Part shown: in pieces, positions 1-8,900 of the stretch | Layout of the letters: the number at the start of each line of letters is the position of its first letter | Numbering within the stretch: position 1 is the stretch's first letter | NCBI RefSeq assembly: GCF_023016265.1 | Contig: NZ_CP095412.1 | Location: forward strand, 2,232,001 to 2,296,000 | Origin: Blastococcus sp. PRF04-17 | GTDB lineage: Bacteria > Actinomycetota > Actinomycetes > Mycobacteriales > Geodermatophilaceae | Length of the DNA: 64,000 nucleotides | Direction of reading: 5' to 3' | Notes under the pieces: model-generated | What the model saw: only the letters and a program-made list of their open reading frames with translations | Database searches by the model: none | What the model was told of the DNA's origin: nothing | Program-made: the position numbers and the translations under genes

Positions 1-22
1 GACCACTCACCGAGGAGGAGAC

Positions 23-613
23 ATGTCGAGCACCCGCATCCCGGCCACCGAGATCACCGGCATCTACGGGGGTCTGCTCAAGCTGTTCAGCCGGAAGATG
101 TTCGGCCAGGTGCCCGAGGGCGCCGGCGTCATGTGGCACTACCCCGCCGTCCTCAAGGACTCCATGGCATTCGGCCGCAAGGTCGACGCGTGGAACCGGC
201 TGGACCCGAACCTGGCGTCCTTCGCCTCCATGGCGGCGGCCGGCGCGATCGGCTGCAGCTTCTGCCTGGACCTGCACTACTTCCTCACGCACAACCGGGG
301 CCTGGACGAGGGCAAGGCCCGGGAGGTGCCGCGCTGGCGCGAGTCCGCCGTCTTCACGCCGTTGGAACGACGGGTCATGGAGTACGCGGAGGCGATGTCC
401 CGGACACCCGTTGCCGTGACCGACGCGATGTCCGCCGCGCTGCTCGCCGAGCTCGGGGCGCCGGCCATGGTCGAACTGACTGCCAGGATCGGCTTCATGA
501 ACTCCAGTGCGCGCGGGAACGTCGCGCTCGGCATCCGCTCGCAGGAGTTCGCCGCGTCCTGCGGCCTGCCGCCGCTGGCGGCCCGGACGGCGGACGGCGT
601 CCCCGCGGCATGA
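23..613 (+). CDS. carboxymuconolactone decarboxylase (AhpD-like) family protein
   Basis: 196 aa, preceded by a strong GAGGAGGAG ribosome site. The helical CMD/AhpD core carries C78-x-x-C81-x-x-x-H85, the redox motif of AhpD-type peroxidase partners, so a thiol-based redox role is more likely than true decarboxylation. The stop overlaps the start of the next gene (ATGA), an ECF41-type sigma factor. ECF41 sigma genes are known to sit beside genes for carboxymuconolactone decarboxylases, oxidoreductases or epimerases and to control them, so this is the expected target gene. Its promoter lies at or before the window edge, so it cannot be checked here. Substrate unknown. Confidence 0.85.
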   Translation: MSSTRIPATEITGIYGGLLKLFSRKMFGQVPEGAGVMWHYPAVLKDSMAFGRKVDAWNRLDPNLASFASMAAAGAIGCSFCLDLHYFLTHNRGLDEGKAREVPRWRESAVFTPLERRVMEYAEAMSRTPVAVTDAMSAALLAELGAPAMVELTARIGFMNSSARGNVALGIRSQEFAASCGLPPLAARTADGVPAA

Positions 614-1479
614 CCGGCGACCCCTTCACGGCTCACCGCAGCCTGCTGTTCACCGTCGCCTACGAGCTGCTCGGCTCGGCCGCCGACGCCGACGACGTCG
701 TCCAGGAGGCGTGGCTGCGGTGGGCGGGGGCCGATCGGGCAGAGGTGCGCGACCCGAGGGCCTACCTGGTGCGCATCGTCACCCGTCAGGCGCTCAACCG
801 GCTGCGCACCCTGTCCCGGCGCCGCGAGGACTACGTCGGCGAGTGGCTGCCCGAGCCGCTGCTGACCAGCCCCGACGTCGCCGAGGACGTCGAGCTGGCC
901 GAGAGCGTGTCGATCGCGATGCTGACGGTGCTCGAGACCCTCTCGCCGACCGAGCGCGCGGTGCTGGTGCTGCACGAGGTGTTCGACGTGCCGTTCGACG
1001 AGATCGCCGAGGCCGTGGGCAAGTCGAGCGCCGCGGTGCGGCAGATCGCCCATCGCGCCCGGCAGCACGTGGCGGCGCGCCGTCCGCGGATGACGGTGAG
1101 CCAGGCCGAGCAGCAGCGGGTCGTGGACCGGTTCCTCGCCGCCGTGACGGCAGGCGACGTCCTGGGTCTCATGGAGGTGCTCGCGCCCGACGTCGTGGTG
1201 GTCGCCGACAGCGGCGGCCTGGCACCGGCGGCCAGGCGGCCGGTCGCGGGTCGGGAGAAGGTCGCTCGGGCACTCGCCAAGTTCGCGGCGTTCGCACCGG
1301 GCCTGGAGATCACCACACCGTTGGTCAACGGGACCGTGGGCGCGCGTATCGACGCGGGCGGGGAGTTCGACACCGCGCTCACGTTCGTCGTCGAGGACGG
1401 CCGCATCAGCCGCATGTACGCGATGCGCAACCCGCACAAGTTGGGCAGGCTCGACACGGTGGCCGATCTACGGCGGTGA
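610..1479 (+). CDS. ECF41-type RNA polymerase sigma factor with SnoaL-like C-terminal domain
   Basis: 289 aa from the ATG at 610, chosen because it gives the ATGA overlap and starts right at sigma region 2 (residues about 8-70); region 4 lies at about 104-155. The linker has WLPEP (79-83), an ECF41 hallmark. A SnoaL-like domain follows (about 163-289) with NPHKL (274-278) in place of the usual NPDKL, and DSGG (200-203) where DGGG is typical. In this group the C-terminal domain replaces a separate anti-sigma factor and both activates and restrains the sigma factor. Neighbours on both sides (CMD protein, flavoprotein) fit the ECF41 genomic context. Signal unknown. Confidence 0.92.
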   Translation: MTGDPFTAHRSLLFTVAYELLGSAADADDVVQEAWLRWAGADRAEVRDPRAYLVRIVTRQALNRLRTLSRRREDYVGEWLPEPLLTSPDVAEDVELAESVSIAMLTVLETLSPTERAVLVLHEVFDVPFDEIAEAVGKSSAAVRQIAHRARQHVAARRPRMTVSQAEQQRVVDRFLAAVTAGDVLGLMEVLAPDVVVVADSGGLAPAARRPVAGREKVARALAKFAAFAPGLEITTPLVNGTVGARIDAGGEFDTALTFVVEDGRISRMYAMRNPHKLGRLDTVADLRR

Positions 1480-1509
1480 CGGAGTCCGCGGGCCTTCCCG
1501 GGAGCGGAC

Positions 1510-2694
1510 GTGGATGAGACGCAGGTGCTCGTCGTCGGTGGTGGCAATGCCGGCATCTCGCTGGCGGCCCGGTTGCTGCGCGGGGGCGCCGACGGCGTCA
1601 CGGTCGTGGCCCCGCAACCCCTGCACCGGTACAAGCCGCTGCTCAACTACGTCGGCGGTGGCGAGGCGACGATGGCGGACCTGGAGCGTCCGACGGCCGG
1701 CATCGTCCCCGACGGGTGCCGCTGGGTCCGCGACAGCGTCGAGGCGGTCGACGCGGACGCCATGACCGTCCGCACGCGCGGTGGGCAGACGCTGCACTGC
1801 TCCACCCTCGTGCTGTGCCCGGGTCTGGTGGAGGACTGGGACGCCACCCCGGGGCTCCAGCCGGCCTACGCGGACGGGTGGGTCGCCTCCACCTACGTCC
1901 CGGGCAGCGCGCCGCAGGTGTGGCCGAGGCTGACGTCGCTGCGCTCGGGCTCCGTGGTGTTCACCGTGCCGCCGGAGCCGGCGTCGTGCGGCCCGACCGC
2001 GCTCAAGCCGCTGTTCATGGCGTGCGACCACTGGCGGCGGACCGGCGCGCTGGCCGACCTGCGGGTCCGCCTCCTGCTGCCGGCACGGCACCCGACCGAC
2101 GTCCGCGAGGCCGACGAGATCCTCGACCGCGCCTTCGCCGACTACGGGATCGAGGTGCTGCGCGAAACCCGCATCGCCGACGTGGACTGGGCATCGCACG
2201 CGATCACGGTCACCTCCCCCGCCGGCCGGCAGGTGCTCGAGGACGTCGACTTCGCGCACGCCGTGCCGCACTACCGGGCGCCGAGCTGGATCGCCGACGC
2301 GGGCCTGGCCGCCGACCCGACGCCCGGGCTGGTGGACGTCGACCCCACCACCCTGCGCTCGCGCCGGCACGGGGCCATCTGGTCGATCGGCGACGCGGCG
2401 GCCCTGGCGACCCGGCCCTCGGGCGGCGCTCTCCGACGCCAGGTCGAGATCCTCGTCCAGAACATGGCCGCAGCGCGGGACGGGAAGCCGCTGCAGCGGT
2501 ACGACGGCTACACCGTCATGCCGATCACCGTGAGCCGGCGGAAGCTGCTGCTCGCCGAGGTCGACCGTGACAGCCGCCCCACCCCGTCGGTGCCGTTCCT
2601 CGATCCGATGAAGCCACGCCGCGCGACCTGGTTCGCCGACCGCTACCTGCTCCCCCGGACCTACTGGCGGCGGATCCTGCGCGGGAAGCTGTGA
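1510..2694 (+). CDS. FAD/NAD(P)-dependent oxidoreductase, sulfide:quinone reductase-like
   Basis: 394 aa, GTG start, 30 bases after the sigma gene and probably in the same operon. It has an N-terminal dinucleotide fold (VVGGGNAGIS, residues 8-17) and the FAD-binding IGDAA segment (293-297). The layout follows sulfide:quinone oxidoreductases: Cys160 in SCGPTALKP matches the SQR cysteine before GAP-LK. The second catalytic cysteine of SQR, in the GY-x-x-CP segment, is replaced: YDGYTVMPIT (331-340) has Met337. A classical SQR reaction is therefore doubtful, and a related quinone- or persulfide-linked reductase is more likely. The basic tail with aromatic residues (about 370-394) could be a membrane-association amphipathic segment. 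Confidence 0.85.
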   Translation: MDETQVLVVGGGNAGISLAARLLRGGADGVTVVAPQPLHRYKPLLNYVGGGEATMADLERPTAGIVPDGCRWVRDSVEAVDADAMTVRTRGGQTLHCSTLVLCPGLVEDWDATPGLQPAYADGWVASTYVPGSAPQVWPRLTSLRSGSVVFTVPPEPASCGPTALKPLFMACDHWRRTGALADLRVRLLLPARHPTDVREADEILDRAFADYGIEVLRETRIADVDWASHAITVTSPAGRQVLEDVDFAHAVPHYRAPSWIADAGLAADPTPGLVDVDPTTLRSRRHGAIWSIGDAAALATRPSGGALRRQVEILVQNMAAARDGKPLQRYDGYTVMPITVSRRKLLLAEVDRDSRPTPSVPFLDPMKPRRATWFADRYLLPRTYWRRILRGKL

Positions 2695-2701
2695 GCCCGG
2701 C

Positions 2702-3136
2702 TCAGCCCTGACCGTCGTCGAACCGGTCGAGCCGCTTGCGGAGCAGGTCGTCGAGGTCGAACACCTCGCCGTCGCCGGCGCCCTTGCCGACGACGAGCGG
2801 CGGCGGGGTCGGGTCGACGTGGACGGTGCGCCATCGGCCGAACCGCACCGGAGGCACGTTGAGCACGTAGAAGCTGCCGTCCTCGCCGATGCCGACCGAG
2901 CGGTTGCGCTTCAGGTACCACCCGACGATGCCGGTCCGGTAGCGACCGGTCCCGGACCACGGGCGAGCCGTCAGCTCCTCCGTCGGTAGCCCGGCCTGCT
3001 TCGCCTGCTCGACGAACCGGTCGATGAGCACCTGGGCCTTGTCCGACTCCTCCTGCTCCCGCCGGCGCTGAGCCTGCACGTGGTACGCGGCGCGCTCGGA
3101 CTGCTCAGCCCGGCGCCGCGCGGCGTCCTCGACCAT
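2702..3136 (-). CDS. hypothetical protein
   Basis: 144 aa. The start at 3136 was chosen over the upstream in-frame ATG because GGAGG lies just before it. The N-terminal third is a charged, probably helical Arg/Glu/Gln-rich stretch (DAARRRAEQSERAAYHVQ). The rest is a compact region with GRYRTGIVGWYLKRNRS and RFGRWRTVHVDPTPP. No signal peptide or membrane segment. It ends 7 bases from the convergent flavoprotein gene. I do not recognise the family; the single-layer basic core could bind nucleic acid or protein, but nothing proves it. Confidence 0.7.
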   Translation of the reverse strand: MVEDAARRRAEQSERAAYHVQAQRRREQEESDKAQVLIDRFVEQAKQAGLPTEELTARPWSGTGRYRTGIVGWYLKRNRSVGIGEDGSFYVLNVPPVRFGRWRTVHVDPTPPPLVVGKGAGDGEVFDLDDLLRKRLDRFDDGQG

Positions 3137-3294
3137 CACCGACCTCCGTCTCGTGGATCGAGGATGCCCCGCCTCGGACGCAGCCATCCCTCAGGGCGAC
3201 ATCCCGTGCTCTACCGCGAACAGGGGATCCCATCGTTGTAGCGTGCACCGCCCGGTGCCGGTTTCGGCAGTGGCCTGCCCGACTGCGAGGTGCC

Positions 3295-4152
3295 GTGCCC
3301 GTCCTCCCCTCACTGCGTTCGGCTCGATGGATCCGGGTGCTGGCGATCCTCGCCGTCCTCGCCGTGGGCGGAGGGCTCGTGAGCCTCACCGCTCCGGCGA
3401 CGGAGGCGCGTGCGGCGGCACCGACCTGGGCGCTGGCTGCCGGCGCGACGCTGCAGCCGGGTCAGTTCCTCACGTCACCCTCGGGTCTCTGGCGGCTGGT
3501 CATGCAGACCGACGGCAACCTGGTCCTCTTCAGCTGCGGGACAGGTGCGACGAACTGCACGAACCCCTACTGGAGCCTCGGGACCTCCGGTCAGCCCGGC
3601 AATCGCCTCACCCTGCAGCGCGACGGGAACCTGGTCCTCTACTCCCCGACCGGCCGGGTCGCGTGGGCGACCATGACCAACGGCACCGGCAGCACCAACG
3701 TGTTCCAGGTGCAGGACGACGCGAACCTGGTCGTCTACAGCGGCAAGCGACCGGTCTGGTCCACGGGCACGCCATCCACCTACGCGCACGTCTCAGGTCG
3801 CGCCGTGGGGGATCTGACGTCGCAGAACGGCCGGTACACGTTCGGCACCCCGGGGAACTCCATGCACGTCTGGGACCGCAACGTGCCCATCTGGGGCGTC
3901 AACTGCCCGAACGACGGACGGGTCGACTGCGACTCGATCGCCGGCCAGTTGGTCCTGCAGACCGACGGCAATCTGGTCTGGTACCAGCCCGGCAGGAACG
4001 GCGGCCGGGTGGCCGTGTGGAACTCCGGCACCCAGGGGACCGGGCGCACGACCTACCTCCAGCTGCAGAACGACGGCAACCTCGTTCTCCTCGATCTGTG
4101 GCGCCGGCCGCTGTGGAGCTCCAAGACCGGGTTGATCCGGCGGGTGCGCTGA
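3295..4152 (+). CDS. secreted B-type (bulb) mannose-specific lectin domain protein
   Basis: 285 aa, GTG start. An N-terminal signal peptide (RWIRVLAILAVLAVGGGL then ARAAA) suggests cleavage near residue 42 and export. The mature part has two B-lectin domains. The QxDxNxVxY sugar-binding motif appears as QTDGNLVLF, QRDGNLVLY, QDDANLVVY, QTDGNLVWY and QNDGNLVLL, so three copies keep the closing Tyr and two are altered. Two Cys pairs (SCGTGATNC, NCPNDGRVDC) could form disulfides. Known family members bind mannose-type glycans or act as bacteriocin-like lectins (lectin-like bacteriocins); which applies here cannot be told. Monocistronic, convergent with ychF. Confidence 0.88.
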   Translation: MPVLPSLRSARWIRVLAILAVLAVGGGLVSLTAPATEARAAAPTWALAAGATLQPGQFLTSPSGLWRLVMQTDGNLVLFSCGTGATNCTNPYWSLGTSGQPGNRLTLQRDGNLVLYSPTGRVAWATMTNGTGSTNVFQVQDDANLVVYSGKRPVWSTGTPSTYAHVSGRAVGDLTSQNGRYTFGTPGNSMHVWDRNVPIWGVNCPNDGRVDCDSIAGQLVLQTDGNLVWYQPGRNGGRVAVWNSGTQGTGRTTYLQLQNDGNLVLLDLWRRPLWSSKTGLIRRVR

Positions 4153-4170
4153 CGGCCGCCCACGGCGCCG

Positions 4171-5244
4171 TCACACGTTGAAGCGGAACTCCACGACGTC
4201 GCCGTCCTGCATGACGTAGTCCTTGCCCTCCATGCGGACCCAGCCCCTGGCCTTGGCCTCGTTCATCGAGCCGGCCTCGACGAGCTGGTCGAAGGAGACG
4301 ATCTCGGCCTTGATGAAGCCGCGCTGGAAGTCGGTGTGGATGACCCCGGCGGCCTGTGGCGCGGTGGCGCCGATCGGGATGGTCCAGGCGCGGGCCTCCT
4401 TCGGGCCGGCCGTGAGGTAGGTCTGCAGGCCCAGCGTCGCGAACCCGACGCGGGCGAGCTGGTCCAGGCCCGGTTCCTCCTGGCCGATGCCGGCCAGGAG
4501 TTCGGCGGCCTCCTCGGCGGGCAGTTCCGCGAGCTCGGACTCGATCTTGGCGTCCATGAGGATCGCCTCGGCCGGTGCGACCAGAGCGCGCAGCTCGGCG
4601 ATCAGCTCCTCGTTGCCGAGCTCCTCCTCGTCGACGTTGAAGACGTAGAGAAAGGGCTTGGTGGTCATCAGCCCGAGTTCGCGCAGCGGCGCCGGGTCGA
4701 CGCCGGCCGCGAAGAGCGTGCGGCCCTCGTCCAGGACCTTCTGCGCCTCGACGGCGGCCTTGTGCAGGTCCGCCTTGTCCTTGTCCTTGCGCATCTCCTT
4801 CTCCAGCCGCGGGATGGCCTTCTCCAGCGTCTGGAGGTCCGCGAGCAGGAGCTCGGTGTTGATCGTCTCGATGTCGTCGGCCGGGCTGACCTTGCCGTCG
4901 ACGTGCACGACGTCGGGGTCGGTGAACACGCGGATGACCTGGCAGATCGCGTCGCTCTCCCGGATGTTCGCGAGGAACTTGTTGCCCAGCCCCGCGCCCT
5001 CGGAGGCGCCGCGCACGATGCCGGCGATGTCCACGAACGACACCGTCGCCGGGATGATCTTCTGCGAGCCGAACAGCTCGGCCAGCTTGTCGAGCCGCGG
5101 GTCGGGCACGCCCACCACGCCGACGTTGGGCTCGATCGTCGCGAACGGGTAGTTCGCCGCCAGCACGTCGTTCTTGGTCAGGGCGTTGAAGAGGGTCGAC
5201 TTGCCGACGTTGGGCAGGCCGACGATCCCGATGGTGAGGCTCAC
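4171..5244 (-). CDS. ychF: redox-regulated ATPase YchF (Obg family)
   Basis: 357 aa, GTG start, normal length. P-loop GLPNVGKS (residues 9-16) and switch II DIAG. The nucleotide-specificity motif is NVDE instead of NKxD, the hallmark that makes YchF an ATPase rather than a GTPase. A coiled-coil insertion sits at about 125-165 (LEKAIPRLEKEMRKDKDK), and the C-terminal TGS domain ends in VEFRFNV. YchF associates with ribosomes and is linked to oxidative-stress control. Single gene, convergent with the lectin gene. Confidence 0.97.
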   Translation of the reverse strand: MSLTIGIVGLPNVGKSTLFNALTKNDVLAANYPFATIEPNVGVVGVPDPRLDKLAELFGSQKIIPATVSFVDIAGIVRGASEGAGLGNKFLANIRESDAICQVIRVFTDPDVVHVDGKVSPADDIETINTELLLADLQTLEKAIPRLEKEMRKDKDKADLHKAAVEAQKVLDEGRTLFAAGVDPAPLRELGLMTTKPFLYVFNVDEEELGNEELIAELRALVAPAEAILMDAKIESELAELPAEEAAELLAGIGQEEPGLDQLARVGFATLGLQTYLTAGPKEARAWTIPIGATAPQAAGVIHTDFQRGFIKAEIVSFDQLVEAGSMNEAKARGWVRMEGKDYVMQDGDVVEFRFNV

Positions 5245-5288
5245 GGGAGTTCAGGTTACGTGGGGCGGGATCGGCGTCCGCGCGCTCG

Positions 5289-5921
5289 CTAGGAGCCCGG
5301 TCGCGGGAGCAGGCCCCGCTCCACCGCGACCATCACCGCCCGCGTCCGGTCGTCGACGCCGAGCTTCGCGAACACCCGCAGCAGGTGCGTCTTCACCGTC
5401 GCCTCGCCGATGAACAGCTCCCGCCCGATCTCGGCGTTCGTCAGCCCCCGCGAGACCCCGCTCAGCACCTCGAGCTCACGAGCCGTGGGTGCCTCGACCG
5501 CAGGCGCCCTCATCCGTGAGACCAGCCGCGCGGCGACCGGCGGGGCCAGCACCGTCTCGCCCCTCGCCGCCGCCCGCACCGCGTCGGCCAGCTGCGGCAG
5601 CGGGGTGTCCTTGAGCAGGTAACCGGTCGCGCCGGCCTCCACCGCGCGCACGATGTCGGCGTCGGTGTCGTACGTGGTCAGCACCAGCACCCGGACGTCG
5701 GGGTGCGCGGCCGCGATGCGCTCGGTCGCCGCCACGCCGTCCATGCGGGGCATCCGCAGGTCCATGAGGACGACGTCCGGCGCGTGCTCCGCCACCGCGG
5801 TGAGCGCCTCCAGCCCGTCGCCGGCCTCCCCCACCACGTCGATGTCCGGCTGCGCGGCGAGCCAGCCGACGACGCCGCCGCGCACCACCGGGTGGTCGTC
5901 GACCACGAGCACACGGATCAC
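5289..5921 (-). CDS. NarL/LuxR-family response regulator
   Basis: 210 aa. Receiver domain with acidic pocket DD (8-9), phosphoacceptor Asp54 (LMDLRMP), Thr82 and Lys104. A LuxR-type helix-turn-helix follows at about 145-205 (TARELEVLSGVSRGLTNAEIG). The start overlaps the stop of the histidine kinase (ATGA), so the two are translationally coupled. It is the last gene of a four-gene operon: ABC ATPase, permease, kinase, regulator. Such DesR/LiaR-like regulators usually control the ABC transporter encoded with them. Confidence 0.95.
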   Translation of the reverse strand: MIRVLVVDDHPVVRGGVVGWLAAQPDIDVVGEAGDGLEALTAVAEHAPDVVLMDLRMPRMDGVAATERIAAAHPDVRVLVLTTYDTDADIVRAVEAGATGYLLKDTPLPQLADAVRAAARGETVLAPPVAARLVSRMRAPAVEAPTARELEVLSGVSRGLTNAEIGRELFIGEATVKTHLLRVFAKLGVDDRTRAVMVAVERGLLPRPGS

Positions 5922-7165
5922 CGGGCCGGCACCCGCACCGTCACCCGCGTCCCCTCACCCGGTGCCGAGACGACGTCCACGGTGCCCCCGACCTCCTCGG
6001 CACGGTCGCGCAGCCCGGCCAGGCCGACACCGACGGCGTCCTCGGGATCGAACCCCACGCCGTCGTCCTCCACGTGCACCGACACCTGCCGCGACTGCCC
6101 CGTCCCGACGCTGCTGATCCGCAGCACCACCGCCGTGGCCGACGCGTGCCGGCGCACGTTGGCCAGCGCCTCCTGCGCCCCGCGCAGCAGCACGACCTCC
6201 TCGCTGCGGCTCAGCTCGGCGCGGCCCAGGGCAGCGGTGTCCAGCCGCGTGGCCAGGCCGGTCTCCCGCCCGAACCGCTCGACCAGCCGCTCCAGCGCCT
6301 CGACGAGGGTGGCCGAGTCCAGCGCCAGCGGCGAGAACGCGGCCACCATCGCCCGCGCCTCGGCGAGATTCTCGCGGGCGACCTCCTCGATCAGGGCCAG
6401 CCGCTCGGCGACGCCGTCCGCACCGGGTGGCAGCCCCGCAGCCGCGGTCTGCGCGAGGACGACGATGCTCGTGTAGCCCTGCGCCAGGGTGTCGTGCACC
6501 TCGCGCGCCAGCCGCTCCCGCTCGGCCGCCATGCCCTGCGCGTGGTGCAGCCGGGCCAGCTCGACCCGGGTGCGCTCCAATTCGCGGATCAGCAGCGCCC
6601 GCTCCTTGCTCTGCTCCAGCACCCGGCTGATCCAGATGCCCATCGCGATGCTGAACGCGAGGCCGACCAGCGTCTGCCCCGGCCCGGACAGCGGCTCGTT
6701 CCCGCGCGTCCACTCGATGCCCGGCCCCAGCGTCGAGGCCAGTGCCAGCGCGAGCGTCCAGACGATGCCGCGCCGCAGCGACTCGACGAGGAACCACACG
6801 TGCGTGTAGCCGATGAACAGCAGGAACAGCAGCGCCGGCTCCTCCCACGCCAGGATGCCGAAGACGACCACGAGGACGGCGAGGTACGCCTGTGCCCGCC
6901 GCTGGTCCCGCGACGTCAGCGCCGGTGCCCCGAGGAAGGCGTAGGCCACCGCCAGCGCGGCGAGTGCCGACAGCAGGAGCGGCTTCGACCCCGCCAGCGG
7001 CGCCAGCACGATCGTCGCCACGGCGATGGCCAGGAGCGCCACGAAGACCAGGTGCAGGCCGACGATCGTGACCCGCCAGGCCCGCGGCGACAGCGGCAGG
7101 CCGCCGTCGGCCTCCTCCTCGCAGGAAGGGTCGACGGCGGGCGGCCGGCCCGGGTCCGAGGTCAT
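5918..7165 (-). CDS. sensor histidine kinase (HisKA_3/NarL-type)
   Basis: 415 aa. The start at 7165 gives an ATGA overlap with the permease; the longer reading to 7366 lies inside the permease gene and is rejected. About five to six membrane segments (residues 30-185) with almost no extracellular sensor, as in intramembrane-sensing kinases. Dimerisation box EVHDTLAQGY with phosphoacceptor His224, N box EALANVRRHA (332-341) and G box DDGVGF (367-372). It pairs with the adjacent regulator. With the ABC genes in the same operon it probably senses membrane stress or the transporter state; this is inference. Confidence 0.94.
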   Translation of the reverse strand: MTSDPGRPPAVDPSCEEEADGGLPLSPRAWRVTIVGLHLVFVALLAIAVATIVLAPLAGSKPLLLSALAALAVAYAFLGAPALTSRDQRRAQAYLAVLVVVFGILAWEEPALLFLLFIGYTHVWFLVESLRRGIVWTLALALASTLGPGIEWTRGNEPLSGPGQTLVGLAFSIAMGIWISRVLEQSKERALLIRELERTRVELARLHHAQGMAAERERLAREVHDTLAQGYTSIVVLAQTAAAGLPPGADGVAERLALIEEVARENLAEARAMVAAFSPLALDSATLVEALERLVERFGRETGLATRLDTAALGRAELSRSEEVVLLRGAQEALANVRRHASATAVVLRISSVGTGQSRQVSVHVEDDGVGFDPEDAVGVGLAGLRDRAEEVGGTVDVVSAPGEGTRVTVRVPAR

Positions 7166-7983
7166 CCGTCGGCCCGACGCCAGCGGAAGGTCCGCACGCA
7201 CACCACGGCACCGATGATCACCCATGCGGCAAGCACCAGGGCGGTCCGGCCGTGCTCCCAGCTGCCGGCGATCTCGAACGCCCCCGCCTGCTCGGGGAGG
7301 AACGCCGACCGCATGCCCTGCGTCATCCACTTGAGCGGGAACAGGGCGGCAGCCTGCTGCATCCACCCCGGCAGCTCCAGGAAGCCGAAGAAGACACCGG
7401 AGAAGAACTGCAGCACGATCGCGAAGGCGGAGATGCCGGTCGTGACCGAGGACGCGCTACCCCGGAGTGCAGACACCGCGACACCCAGGACCGTGCCCGC
7501 CAGCGCTCCGAGGACGGCCACCCAGGCGAAGGTCAGCCAGCGCTGGGCGTCGGCCGGCATCGGGACGTCGTAGGCGTGGTGGGCGAGCGGCAGCAGCAGC
7601 GCGAGCTGCGCCGCCGTGGTCACCAGCACCTGCCCGGCCTTGCCCGCGAAGTAGGCGACCGGCGGGGTGCCGAGCAACTGCAGCCGTTCCAGCTGGCCGT
7701 TCTCCCGCTCGGCGGCGATCGAGGTGCCGATCGCCTGGAAGCTGGTCAGCATGATGCCGGTCGCCGCGATCCCGGCCAGGAAGTAGTGCGTGAAGGGAAC
7801 TGCCCCCGGCCGCTCGTCACCGCCCAGGACCGCCGCGAAGATGACCAGCATGATCACCGGGTAGGCGAAGGAGAACACCACCTGCTGGCGCTCCCGGAAG
7901 AACAGTTTCAGCTCCAGCCCCACCCGGGCCAGCGCAATGCGGGCGGCCGACGGCGGTGCGGCGGGCGTGCGGACGGCGGTCAT
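7162..7983 (-). CDS. ABC-2 type transporter permease
   Basis: 273 aa with six predicted membrane segments, including FFRERQQVVFSFAYPVIMLVIF near the N-terminus, typical of ABC-2 (daunorubicin/linearmycin-type) exporters. A cytoplasmic loop contains ERENGQLERLQLLGTPP, the conserved ABC-2 coupling helix region. Start and stop overlap both neighbours by four bases. Likely exports a drug, lipid or antimicrobial compound with the ATPase upstream. Confidence 0.92.
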   Translation of the reverse strand: MTAVRTPAAPPSAARIALARVGLELKLFFRERQQVVFSFAYPVIMLVIFAAVLGGDERPGAVPFTHYFLAGIAATGIMLTSFQAIGTSIAAERENGQLERLQLLGTPPVAYFAGKAGQVLVTTAAQLALLLPLAHHAYDVPMPADAQRWLTFAWVAVLGALAGTVLGVAVSALRGSASSVTTGISAFAIVLQFFSGVFFGFLELPGWMQQAAALFPLKWMTQGMRSAFLPEQAGAFEIAGSWEHGRTALVLAAWVIIGAVVCVRTFRWRRADG

Positions 7984-8900
7984 CGGGGGTCTCCCTCGGT
8001 CTGGCCGGGAACGGTGGTGTGCGCGCCGACGAGTTCGAGGTAGACGTCCTCGAGGCTGGGGCGGGTGGCGGTCAGGCCGGGCACGTCCCCGGCGACGGCG
8101 AGCAGGTCGCGCAGCACGGAAGCGGGCGACTCGGTGCGCACCTGGCGCGGGACGCCGTCCTCCAGCCAGTGGACCGTGGCCTGCCGCCGGATGGCCGCGC
8201 CGAGCTCGCCCGGCGGGGCGACCTCGACCAGCCGGCCCTCGGCGACGACGCCGACCCGGTCGGCGAGCTCGGCGGCCTCGTCCAGGTAGTGGGTGGTCAG
8301 CAGCACGGTCGTGCCGTCGGCGCGCAGCCCGCGGATCAGCTCCCAGAACTGCCGGCGGGCGACCGGGTCCATGCCCGTGGTCGGCTCGTCGAGGAAGACC
8401 AGTTCCGGCCGGCCCTGCACGCCCAGGGCCACCGCGAGCCGTCGCCGCTGGCCGCCGGAGAGCCTGCCGACCCGGGTGCCGATCTTCTCGCCGAGCCCGA
8501 CGGCGGCGACCAGCTCCGCGGTCGGCCGCGGCGTCGCGTGGTAGACCGCGAAGTGGTCGAGAACCTCGCGGACGCTGAGCTCCTGTGCCCGGCCCTCGGT
8601 CTGGCTGACGACGCCGATGCGCGCCCGCCAGTCCCGACCGGCGCGCGCCGGGTCCTCACCCAGGACACGGACGTCGCCGCCGTCCCGCTTGCGGATCCCC
8701 TCCAGGATCTCGATGGTGGTCGTCTTGCCGGCGCCGTTGGGCCCCAGCAGGGCGAAGACCTCGCCCCGGTGCACGTCGAGGTCGAGGCCGTCGACGACGG
8801 CCCGCCCCGCGTAGCGCTTGAGCAGCCCGCGGATGCGGACAGCCGGTTCCGTCGGTGTCGGCGTCCCCGCGGGGCGGGGTGCGGCCTGTGTCGTCGTCAT
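7980..8900 (-). CDS. ABC transporter ATP-binding protein (drug-exporter type)
   Basis: 306 aa. Walker A GPNGAGKTT (53-61), Q-loop VVSQTEG, signature LSGGQRRR, Walker B LVFLDEP, and H-loop TTHYLDEA. The roughly 75-residue C-terminal extension (QATVHWLEDGVPRQV onward) matches the DrrA-type domain. First gene of the ATPase-permease-kinase-regulator operon. A TetR-family gene is divergent, with operator-like palindromes in between, so the operon may have two controls. Confidence 0.95.
   Translation of the reverse strand: MTTTQAAPRPAGTPTPTEPAVRIRGLLKRYAGRAVVDGLDLDVHRGEVFALLGPNGAGKTTTIEILEGIRKRDGGDVRVLGEDPARAGRDWRARIGVVSQTEGRAQELSVREVLDHFAVYHATPRPTAELVAAVGLGEKIGTRVGRLSGGQRRRLAVALGVQGRPELVFLDEPTTGMDPVARRQFWELIRGLRADGTTVLLTTHYLDEAAELADRVGVVAEGRLVEVAPPGELGAAIRRQATVHWLEDGVPRQVRTESPASVLRDLLAVAGDVPGLTATRPSLEDVYLELVGAHTTVPGQTEGDPR

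Noticed and set aside
5406-6820. GCCGATGA strings in the two-component genes as flagellar promoters
   Set aside because: They lie inside coding sequence of the kinase and regulator and lack the -35 partner; expected by chance in this base composition.
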